Positions 1 through 5,969 of a DNA stretch of 8,418 bases are shown here, one piece after another. Origin of the DNA: an uncultured Atopostipes sp. (GTDB lineage Bacteria; Bacillota; Bacilli; Lactobacillales; Carnobacteriaceae_A); the NCBI GenBank assembly GCA_910588235.1, contig CAJUOQ010000056.1, positions 1-8,418 on the forward strand, in the 5' to 3' direction. The stretch's first letter is position 1. Each line of letters begins with the position of its first letter. The notes below the pieces were generated by a model. It saw nothing but the letters and a program-made list of their open reading frames with translations. It was not told the origin of the DNA and did no database searches. A program made the translations under genes and the position numbers.

Positions 1-61
1 GAAATTCACATGGCTTTTTTATTTTAAGTGGCTAGGTTGATTATAAAATCTTCCATATAAA
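1..61 (+). other. Leader in front of the PTS IIB gene; no clear Shine-Dalgarno
   Basis: AT-rich stretch with no recognisable gene. All three forward frames meet a stop within the first 46 bases (TAA 25-27, TGA 38-40, TAG 33-35), so it could hold the last codons of an upstream gene, but nothing is recognisable. TATAAA at 42-47 resembles a -10 box, without a convincing -35 about 17 bases upstream. No AGGAGG-like sequence precedes the ATG at 62, unlike every other gene in the operon. Confidence 0.3.
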
Positions 62-376
62 ATGACTAAGAATAAGATAAAAATATTTGTAGCATGTGGC
101 AGTGGGATAGCGACATCAACAGTTGTTCAAGAAAAAGTGAAAACATTATTTAAAGAAAATAACATTCAAGCAGAAGTAAGTAGAGGAAATTTAAATCAAA
201 TACCATCTCAAGACGGAAAAGTTGACTTAATACTCGTAACTTCTAGTTACAAAAAAGAAATTAACACTCCAATCATACAAGTTTCTAATTTATTGTCTGG
301 AATAAAAGAAACTGAAAAAAATGAAGAAATAATTGAAGCTAGTGAGAAAATTATAAATTCAAATAAACATAATTAA
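62..376 (+). CDS. gatB: PTS galactitol-type EIIB component
   Basis: Cytoplasmic IIB subunit of a GAT-family phosphotransferase system. It takes the phosphoryl group from IIA on a cysteine and passes it to the polyol carried by IIC. The 104-aa length fits stand-alone GatB-type IIB proteins. The N-terminus is a short beta strand (IKIFVA) followed by the loop C12-G-S-G-I-A-T-S, the typical phosphocysteine loop, so C12 is the predicted phosphorylation site. The ATG at 62 is the only usable start, since an in-frame TAA lies at 44-46 and no start codon comes between. It has no visible Shine-Dalgarno. The gene ends 14 nt before the IIC gene, so the two are surely co-transcribed. Substrate cannot be read from IIB; the neighbours point to a polyol. 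Using the symbol gatB marks the family, not proof of galactitol transport. Confidence 0.88.
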   Translation: MTKNKIKIFVACGSGIATSTVVQEKVKTLFKENNIQAEVSRGNLNQIPSQDGKVDLILVTSSYKKEINTPIIQVSNLLSGIKETEKNEEIIEASEKIINSNKHN

Positions 377-390
377 GAGAGGAATAACTA

Positions 391-1647
391 ATGGATACTA
401 TTTTAAATATAATTCAAGTTATTTTAAATGTTGGGCCTGCTGTAATGTTGCCAGTTGTAATGTTTATTTTAGGGCTTGTTTTTAGAATGAAGATAGGTGA
501 AGCTATAAAAACTGGGTTGATGGTGGGTATAGGATTTCAAGGATTGGGATTGGCAATCGACCTGTTATTAAATTCTGTTAATCCTGCTATTGAATACTAC
601 GCTGAATTAGGACAAGGTTTTACAACGGTAGATGTTGGTTGGGCTGCAGTTGGAGCTGCTTCATGGGCAGTCCCTTTCTCAGCCTTAGCTGTATTATTAA
701 TTGTTGGTATAAATATTTTATTGATTATAACTGGAAAAACTACAGTAATTAATGTAGATATTTGGAATTTTATTCACTTATTAATACCTGGGGCTTTGGC
801 TTACTCATTATTCGATAGCTTTTGGTTAGGGTTAATAGTAACCGTAGGTTTATCAATTGTTTCATTATATTTTTCAGAAAAAATTGCTCCACAGTGGCAA
901 AAATACTTTGGGATGGAAGGTACTACTGTTTCAACATTATCGTATATAACTTTTGCATGGCCATTTGGCATATTAGGTAATAAAATAATTGATCAAATTC
1001 CAAAACTGAAAGACATTGATTTGAGTTTAGAAGCTTTAGAAGAAAGATTGGGAGTAATTGCAGATCCTGCTGTTATTGGCCTGCTGACTGGTATTTTATT
1101 AGGAGTTCTTACAAACCAAGAAGTTCAAGTTTTGCTATCTATGGGTGTAGGTGTTTCAGCAGCGTTAGTTTTATTACCTAGGATGGTTTCGGTTATGATG
1201 GAGGGTCTTTCTTCTATTGGGCAAGCCGCACGAACATTCATGGATAAATATGTAAAAGAAGATGATCAAATTTTAATTGGTATGGATGTTGCTTTAGGAG
1301 TAGCAGATCCAGCATCAAATACTACCTACTTGTTGCTCATCCCTATCTCTATTGGTTTAGCTTTTATTATTCCAAATATGACTTATTTCCCTGTAGGTTT
1401 ATTGACTACAATTATTTATTTTACTCCTCTAATAGCGATGACTTCTAAAGGGAATTTACTGAGAACATTGATTATTGCGTTCTTCTTTAACTTAATAGTG
1501 ATGGTTGGAGCCAATGCATTTGCACCGGAAGTCACCTCTATGATGCAAAGTGCTGGTATTGATGTAGATGGTTTAGTGACAGATTCGTTCTGGGGTTATA
1601 GTCTACCTAATATAATCATTAGTATTATTTCTAGACTTTTTAATTAA
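391..1647 (+). CDS. gatC: PTS galactitol-type EIIC component (polyol permease)
   Basis: Membrane subunit that binds the polyol, moves it across the membrane and presents it to phospho-IIB. The 418-aa protein is very hydrophobic. Likely membrane segments lie near residues 5-31, 40-60, 83-113, 127-161, 183-200, 226-241, 248-264, 313-329, 333-350 and 357-378; these are read by eye. Its character and its position right after a GatB-type IIB place it in the GAT IIC family (E. coli GatC is somewhat longer, about 450 aa). It starts at ATG 391 behind AGAGGAAT. The dehydrogenase gene follows after 64 nt, a gap holding a short weak inverted repeat (TGTTC/GAACA) but no terminator. GAT-type IICs are known for galactitol and for pentitols such as D-arabitol and xylitol; the set of enzymes downstream favours a pentitol or a rare hexitol over galactitol. 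Confidence 0.88.
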   Translation: MDTILNIIQVILNVGPAVMLPVVMFILGLVFRMKIGEAIKTGLMVGIGFQGLGLAIDLLLNSVNPAIEYYAELGQGFTTVDVGWAAVGAASWAVPFSALAVLLIVGINILLIITGKTTVINVDIWNFIHLLIPGALAYSLFDSFWLGLIVTVGLSIVSLYFSEKIAPQWQKYFGMEGTTVSTLSYITFAWPFGILGNKIIDQIPKLKDIDLSLEALEERLGVIADPAVIGLLTGILLGVLTNQEVQVLLSMGVGVSAALVLLPRMVSVMMEGLSSIGQAARTFMDKYVKEDDQILIGMDVALGVADPASNTTYLLLIPISIGLAFIIPNMTYFPVGLLTTIIYFTPLIAMTSKGNLLRTLIIAFFFNLIVMVGANAFAPEVTSMMQSAGIDVDGLVTDSFWGYSLPNIIISIISRLFN

Positions 1648-1711
1648 TGAGTATTGTGTTCTAGATACTTTTGAACATAAAAAATAATTAATTTATATAA
1701 GGAGAATTCAT

Positions 1712-2785
1712 TTGAAATCGTTAAAGTTATATGGAAAACAAGATCTTCGATTTGAAGAAGCGGAAAAGCCAACGTTAGATGATAGTAATGAAGTTATTAT
1801 AAGGGTACGTGCTGTAGGAATATGCGGATCTGATACTTCTCGCTATGCAAAATTAGGTCCCTATGTTGAAGGAATGATTTTTGGACATGAATTATCAGGA
1901 GAAATTGTTGAAGTTGGTGAAAATGTAACTTATTTACAACCAGGAGATCGAATTGCAGGAGTGCCTACTTTAGTTTGCAAAGATTTAGAAGGTGTAGAAG
2001 AATGTTATTTCTGTAAAAAAGCAGAATATGCACGATGTGAAAATCTGTCTGTAATTGGAGCAAAACGTCCTGGGGGTTTCGCTCAATATGTGAAATTACC
2101 TGCTGAAAATTGTGTTCCAATTCCTAAAAATGTTGACTATGAATCAGCTTCGATGGTTGAACCAATTAGCGTAGTTTTACACGGGTTTTATAAATCTTCA
2201 ACTAAAGTAGGAGATACAGTAGTAATTGTAGGTTGCGGAAATATGGGATTAATAGCTGTACAAATAGCTGAAATCCAGGGAGCTTCCAAAATTATTGCTG
2301 TAGACATTGAAAATAGTGCACTTGAAGATGCTAGAGAATCTGGTGCTACTCATACTATAAATTCTATGGAAGAAGATGCATTAAAAAAAATAGAGAAAAT
2401 TACCCAAGGAAAAATGGCAGATTTATCCGTTGAAGCAGCAGGATCTAAAATAACCTCCGCTCAAATTTTTGCTTATTCAAAAAAAGGTGGAGAAGTTCTA
2501 TTCCTTGGAATTCCGTATGCAGATGTAAAAATAAAAAGGTTTTATTTTGAAAAAATAGTTCGTAGTGAATTAACAGTATTAGGATCGTGGAATTCAGTCT
2601 CAGCTCCATTTCCAGGAAAAGAGTATCCGACAGCAGTGAATTTATTATCTACTGGAAAATTAGATGTGTCTTCTATGATTACTCATAGGCTTAAATTATA
2701 TGAGGGTCCAGAAATATTTAATAAATTAATTCAACAAGACAAAGATGAAGTGTTCGGAAAAATAATTTTTAAGCCGAATGAATAA
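1712..2785 (+). CDS. Zinc-dependent polyol-phosphate dehydrogenase (GatD / arabitol-phosphate dehydrogenase-like)
   Basis: Medium-chain dehydrogenase predicted to oxidise the PTS-imported polyol phosphate to a ketose phosphate in the cytoplasm. The 357-aa protein keeps the layout of galactitol-1-phosphate 5-dehydrogenase. Catalytic metal ligands are C38 (GICGSD), H59-E60 (GHE) and E150 (VEP). Four cysteines C89, C98, C101 and C109 match the structural zinc lobe, though the first two are 8 residues apart instead of 2. The Rossmann motif GCGNMG is at 174-179 with an acidic D198 ending the second strand, which fits NAD. The C-terminal half contains the GatD-like stretch ELTVLGSW. The start is TTG at 1712 behind AAGGAG. 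With no tagatose-6-phosphate kinase or tagatose-bisphosphate aldolase nearby and pentose-phosphate enzymes downstream, a D-arabitol-, xylitol- or ribitol-phosphate dehydrogenase is more likely than true GatD. Exact substrate is unknown. Confidence 0.85.
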   Translation: MKSLKLYGKQDLRFEEAEKPTLDDSNEVIIRVRAVGICGSDTSRYAKLGPYVEGMIFGHELSGEIVEVGENVTYLQPGDRIAGVPTLVCKDLEGVEECYFCKKAEYARCENLSVIGAKRPGGFAQYVKLPAENCVPIPKNVDYESASMVEPISVVLHGFYKSSTKVGDTVVIVGCGNMGLIAVQIAEIQGASKIIAVDIENSALEDARESGATHTINSMEEDALKKIEKITQGKMADLSVEAAGSKITSAQIFAYSKKGGEVLFLGIPYADVKIKRFYFEKIVRSELTVLGSWNSVSAPFPGKEYPTAVNLLSTGKLDVSSMITHRLKLYEGPEIFNKLIQQDKDEVFGKIIFKPNE

Positions 2786-2790
2786 TTGTG

Positions 2791-2857
2791 TTAAAGGTTG
2801 GGAGGTTAGCTCTGGGGTAATTATTAAGAATATACTTATTTGAGCTAACTTCTTTAA
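2791..2857 (+). promoter_or_regulatory. Long interrupted hairpin between dehydrogenase and IIA genes
   Basis: In the 88-nt gap the arms 2803-2812 and 2842-2851 pair over 10 bp with one G-U (core GTTAGCTC/GAGCTAAC). A further outer stem pairs TTAAAG 2791-2796 with CTTTAA 2852-2857, leaving a 6-nt bulge on the left side and a loop of about 29 nt. It ends just before the AGGAGG of the IIA gene (2861-2866) and does not hide it. The tail is not a T-run, so a plain terminator is unlikely. It could stabilise or process the mRNA, act as a leaky attenuator, or be an operator. Pairing is seen directly; the role is inferred. Confidence 0.5.
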
Positions 2858-2873
2858 TAAAGGAGGAATTGAA

Positions 2874-3326
2874 TTGGCATTATTAAAGTCATTAGACGAG
2901 AATTTAATTTTTATTAACAAAAATTTCGAAAACAAAAATATTTTTTTTGAATTTATTGAACAACAAGCCTCTAAATGTGGTTATATAAAAAATGGTTATG
3001 CAGAAGCACTTAGTAATAGAGAAGAAAATTATCCCACAGGTTTACAATTAAATAAAAATGGTGTAGCTATCCCACATACTGATACTAAATTTATAAAAAA
3101 AGAATTTATATCATTAATAACATTTGAAACGCCATTATTATTTAAATCTATGGAAGATTCTGATAAAAAAATAGAAGTAAAAGCAGCTTTTATATTGGGT
3201 TTAAAAGATCCAAATAGTCAACTGGAGACCTTACAACAAATAGTAGAAATAATTCAAAATGAAGAGGTTATCGATACTATTATTCATGCTAAAGAAAAAA
3301 ATGAAATTATTAATGTTTTGCTATAA
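2874..3326 (+). CDS. gatA: PTS EIIA component (fructose/mannitol-type, GAT system)
   Basis: Cytoplasmic IIA subunit that receives phosphate from HPr and hands it to the IIB of this operon. The 150-aa protein is a single PTS EIIA type-2 domain of normal length. Two hallmarks are visible: the NREENYPTGL motif (residues 48-57) and GVAIPHTD (63-70), in which H68 is the predicted phosphohistidine. It starts at TTG 2874 behind a perfect AGGAGG (2861-2866). In GAT loci IIA often sits beside IIB; here it is separated from IIB and IIC by the dehydrogenase gene and by a long hairpin, so its expression may be set separately. It is followed by the isomerase gene after 42 nt. Identity as IIA is solid; pairing with this IIB/IIC is inferred from the operon. 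Confidence 0.87.
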   Translation: MALLKSLDENLIFINKNFENKNIFFEFIEQQASKCGYIKNGYAEALSNREENYPTGLQLNKNGVAIPHTDTKFIKKEFISLITFETPLLFKSMEDSDKKIEVKAAFILGLKDPNSQLETLQQIVEIIQNEEVIDTIIHAKEKNEIINVLL

Positions 3327-3368
3327 ACCTAAGCGTTTCTTAATAGACAGAACATAAAGGAGGAGAAA

Positions 3369-3814
3369 ATGAAAATTACCATAGGTTCAGATCCGGAGGT
3401 ACAAATTTAAAGAATGAAATCGTAAAATACTTAAAAGAAAAGACAAATTTTATAGTTACAGATATTGGTCCAAGAACAAATAATAGCGTCGACTATCCTT
3501 CCTATGCTAAAGATGTTAGTCAACAAGTAGTTAATAATGAAGCTGATTTTGGTATTTTGTGTTGTGGTACTGGAATAGGAATGTCTATTGCAGCAAATAA
3601 AGTTCCCGGTGTTCGAGCTTCTGTAGTTACGGACACTTTTTCGGCTGAAGCAACTCGTTTACATAATAATGCTAATGTTTTATGTTTAGGAGAGCGGGTT
3701 ACAGGAGTAGGGTTAGCTTTAAAAATAGTGGATATTTGGTTGTCAACCGATTTTGAAGGTGGCCGTCATCAGAGAAGGTTGGAAAAAGTTACAGAAATTG
3801 AAAACTTTAAATAA
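3369..3814 (+). pseudogene. rpiB: RpiB-type sugar-phosphate isomerase, frameshifted near its N-terminus
   Basis: RpiB/LacAB-family isomerase, which interconverts ribose 5- and ribulose 5-phosphate; some relatives act on allose 6-phosphate. The expected start is ATG 3369 behind AAGGAGGAG, reading MKITIGSD, but that frame stops at TAA 3408-3410. The family sequence resumes in another frame from GGA 3395 (GGTNLKNEI) and runs to TAA 3812-3814. The catalytic motif CCGTGIGMSIAANK and the RLHNNANVL histidine motif are both present. Putting back one A between C3393 and C3394 gives CAC and restores the family motif as DHGGTNLK and a full length of about 149 residues. So one base appears to be missing exactly at the conserved active-site histidine. 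It may be a true recent mutation or a sequencing error. An unshifted internal start (TTG 3557) would lose the N-terminal third and is unlikely to make an active enzyme. Confidence 0.85.
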
Positions 3815-3835
3815 TATGAAGGAGACGAATTTCTA

Positions 3836-4492
3836 TTGTATTTAGATACTGCGAAAATTGAAGACATAAAATGGTATTCTCATTTTGACTGGATAAAAGG
3901 TATTACAACTAATCCTACTTTAATGAAAAAAATACCTACTGAAAAAAACGATGATATTGTAGAGAATATCCTAGATATTATAGGTGATAGAGAATTATTT
4001 GTTCAAATTAGTGGTAATACTACTAAAGGACTAATTACAAATGCGGATAGACTTGTAGAAAAATTCCAGAATAAAGTATCTCTAAAAATACAGACAGATT
4101 CACGAGGATTTGAAGCCATAAAAATAATTAAAGAAAAATATCCAACTATAAAAACATTAGGTACAGTAATCTTTTCGGTAGAGCAAGCTTACTTAGCGGG
4201 TCTTGCTGGATTTGACTGGATAGCTCCTTATTTTAATAGAATGGAAAATAATGGAATAGATGCTTTTAAAACAATCAAAAATATAAATAAGCTTTACACT
4301 GCTCATGCTTTAGAAACTAAAATATTAGGAGCTAGTTTCAAAAATACTAGTCAAGTAATGGAAACATTATTAGCTGGTGCAAATAATGTTACAATACCAC
4401 CAGAAATTTTAAAAGATATGATGAATAATAAGTTAGCCATTGAAAGTATAGAAAAATTTAATCAACATGCGATTGAGGTGAATAATCGATGA
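3836..4492 (+). CDS. TalC/FSA-family aldolase: transaldolase-like or fructose-6-phosphate aldolase
   Basis: Small class I aldolase of the TalC/FSA family (218 aa, normal length), acting in the cytoplasm through a Schiff-base lysine. D4 (YLDT), the TTNPT motif (24-28) and K84 (SLKIQ) are the expected catalytic positions. It resembles E. coli FSA more than classical TalC: TLGT at 107-110, APY-NR at 130-135, LGASFK later, and Q57 where FSA has Gln and TalC-type transaldolases have Glu. This would favour splitting fructose 6-phosphate into dihydroxyacetone and glyceraldehyde 3-phosphate, although a transaldolase role is what the pentose-phosphate neighbours suggest. The start is TTG 3836 with AAGGAG at 3819-3824. 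The stop overlaps the next start in ATGA (4489-4492), which implies translational coupling. The family is certain; the reaction is open. Confidence 0.85.
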   Translation: MYLDTAKIEDIKWYSHFDWIKGITTNPTLMKKIPTEKNDDIVENILDIIGDRELFVQISGNTTKGLITNADRLVEKFQNKVSLKIQTDSRGFEAIKIIKEKYPTIKTLGTVIFSVEQAYLAGLAGFDWIAPYFNRMENNGIDAFKTIKNINKLYTAHALETKILGASFKNTSQVMETLLAGANNVTIPPEILKDMMNNKLAIESIEKFNQHAIEVNNR

Positions 4493-5157
4493 TAGAAATA
4501 GGAGCTTCTATAGTATGTGCAAATCCATTATACATAGCTGAGGAATTGCAACAACTTGAAATAGCTCAGACAGATTATTTGCATATGGATGTAATGGACG
4601 GAATATTTGTTAATAATTTAGCCTTAGGTCCGGAATGGGTTGAAAAAATCAGTAAAAAAACCTCTATACCTCTTGATATTCACTTAGCCTGTATTGATCC
4701 CAAAAAATATATAGATATGTTTACATATATAAGACCAAAGTCCATTTCTTTTCATATAGAAACGACGACTCAACCATCAGAATTAATTAAATACATCAAA
4801 TCTAAAAACATTAATGCTTCATTAGCCATCAATCCAGAAACAAAAATTGAAACAATCTATCCTTATTTGGAAGAATTGGATATGATATTGCTTATGACTG
4901 TAAACCCTGGATTTGCAGGACAAAAATTTAATGAAAGCGTACTTGAAAAACTAAGGAAATTGCAAAAGAAATTAACAGAAATTAATAATAAGCCTATAAT
5001 TCAAGTGGATGGCAATATAAATGAAAAGACCCTCTCTATGATGAAGGGCATGTATCCTCATAGTTTTGTGCTAGGAACATCTGCTCTTTTTCATCAAAAA
5101 AACAAAGCATCTTATGAGGAAAAAATTGACGTTATTCGTAAACAAATTAATAGTTGA
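4489..5157 (+). CDS. Ketose-phosphate 3-epimerase, AlsE-like (D-allulose-6-phosphate 3-epimerase-like)
   Basis: Ribulose-phosphate 3-epimerase superfamily TIM barrel of 222 aa. Metal ligands and catalytic acids are kept: H32, D34, H65 and D174, with MTVNPGFAGQ at 136-145 forming the phosphate-side loop. Two features match E. coli AlsE better than Rpe: VDGNIN in place of VDGGIN (AlsE has VDGSCN) and LGTSALF near residue 195 (AlsE has VGTSGLF). It also has HLA where most relatives have HLM, so the pocket differs. It therefore probably epimerises a ketose phosphate at C3, either a ketohexose 6-phosphate (allulose/fructose) or a pentulose 5-phosphate. ATG 4489 overlaps the stop of the aldolase gene, with GAGGTG at 4474-4479 as the ribosome site. 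A second, classical epimerase follows after 34 nt. Fold certain, substrate inferred. Confidence 0.8.
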   Translation: MIEIGASIVCANPLYIAEELQQLEIAQTDYLHMDVMDGIFVNNLALGPEWVEKISKKTSIPLDIHLACIDPKKYIDMFTYIRPKSISFHIETTTQPSELIKYIKSKNINASLAINPETKIETIYPYLEELDMILLMTVNPGFAGQKFNESVLEKLRKLQKKLTEINNKPIIQVDGNINEKTLSMMKGMYPHSFVLGTSALFHQKNKASYEEKIDVIRKQINS

Positions 5158-5191
5158 AGAGTAATGAAAAATTGTATGAGGAGTTGTTAGT

Positions 5192-5869
5192 GTGGCAAAA
5201 TTAGGAATCTCAATATTATCAATGGATTATATGGAACTAGGAAATGAAATTAAAGCTATCGGAAAAGCACAAGCAGACTTTATTCACTTGGATGTAATGG
5301 ATGGCTACTTTGTTCCGAATATTACCTTTGGACCGGATATGGTACGTCAAATAAGAAAAGAAACTGACCTGTTTTTAGATGTTCATTTGATGATCAATTC
5401 ACCAGAAAAATATATTGCAGAATTTGTAGAGGCGGGGGCTGATAAGATAACTTTCCATTATGAAACTAATGAATATAGGATAGAGGAACTCATTAAGAAA
5501 ATTAATAATTGTGATGTTAAAACTGGTATTGCTATAAAACCAAATACAAAAGTAGAATCAATAAAACCATATTTAAATTTAGTAGATTCTGTCCTTCAGA
5601 TGACAGTGGAACCAGGATTTGGAGGACAATCTTTTAAATCAAAGACTTTGAAAAATATAGAAAAACTATCTGAATGGAAGAAGGAAAAAAATGCTGACTA
5701 TTTAATTGAAGTGGACGGAGGAATTAATTTAAAGAGTGCTAAACTTTGTGTAGAATCTGGTGTTGATTCTTTAATAGCTGGCTCTTCTTTTATTAAAGCT
5801 ACTGATAAAGATGAATTTGTTAACCGAATGCAGTCGTTAAGAGTTTCTACTATAAATGAAACTCTATAA
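5192..5869 (+). CDS. rpe: Ribulose-phosphate 3-epimerase
   Basis: Interconverts ribulose 5-phosphate and xylulose 5-phosphate, the step feeding transketolase. The 225-aa protein is a typical Rpe TIM barrel: GISILS at the N-terminus, metal and acid residues H32, D34, H65 and D175, VMDGYFVPN at 35-43, MTVEPGFGGQ at 137-146, VDGGIN at 174-179 and the phosphate site AGSS near 196. The start is GTG 5192 behind ATGAGGAG. It is slightly longer than usual Rpe because of a C-terminal tail after about residue 215, whose codons contain a small inverted repeat. It differs clearly from the AlsE-like paralogue just upstream, so the two are probably not redundant. Together with the isomerase and transketolase it supplies the pentose-phosphate interconversions. 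Confidence 0.9.
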   Translation: MAKLGISILSMDYMELGNEIKAIGKAQADFIHLDVMDGYFVPNITFGPDMVRQIRKETDLFLDVHLMINSPEKYIAEFVEAGADKITFHYETNEYRIEELIKKINNCDVKTGIAIKPNTKVESIKPYLNLVDSVLQMTVEPGFGGQSFKSKTLKNIEKLSEWKKEKNADYLIEVDGGINLKSAKLCVESGVDSLIAGSSFIKATDKDEFVNRMQSLRVSTINETL

Positions 5870-5880
5870 AAGTCGTTAAG
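5832..5880. repeat. Short direct repeat around a small inverted repeat at the end of rpe
   Basis: AGTCGTTAAG occurs at 5832-5841 and again at 5871-5880. Between them lies a perfect 7-bp inverted repeat, GAGTTTC 5841-5847 and GAAACTC 5858-5864, with a 10-nt loop. There is no T-run after it, so it is not a good terminator. It marks the 3' end of the AT-rich operon just before the transketolase gene. It may be a duplication scar or chance. Confidence 0.35.
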
Positions 5881-5969
5881 TATATAGTCATTTGTGAAAG
5901 TAATCTTAAACAAAATGCAGAATCTATATTTAATGATTGAGAAAATATCAAAAAGAGAGGGTTTAATAA

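Noticed and set aside
62..2785. A true galactitol utilisation locus
   Set aside because: IIB, IIC and the dehydrogenase are of galactitol type, but no tagatose-6-phosphate kinase or tagatose-bisphosphate aldolase is present, while pentose-phosphate enzymes are.
2726..2935. Minus-strand open frame over the dehydrogenase-IIA junction
   Set aside because: Its frame arises from the inverted repeat and AT-rich ends; no ribosome site or recognisable protein.
3328..3341. Catabolite-responsive element (cre) in the IIA-rpiB gap
   Set aside because: CCTAAGCGTTTCTT matches about 11 of 14 consensus positions but lacks the leading TG and the closing C, and lies inside the operon.
3389..3416. Programmed frameshift in rpiB
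   Set aside because: An internal GGAGGT (3395-3400) lies before the TAA at 3408, but no slippery heptamer is in the right phase for a -1 shift, and any shift would replace the conserved histidine. A deletion is simpler.
5892..5935. Promoter for tkt
   Set aside because: TTGTGA (5892-5897) and TATATT (5925-5930) look like boxes but are 27 bases apart, too far for a normal promoter.
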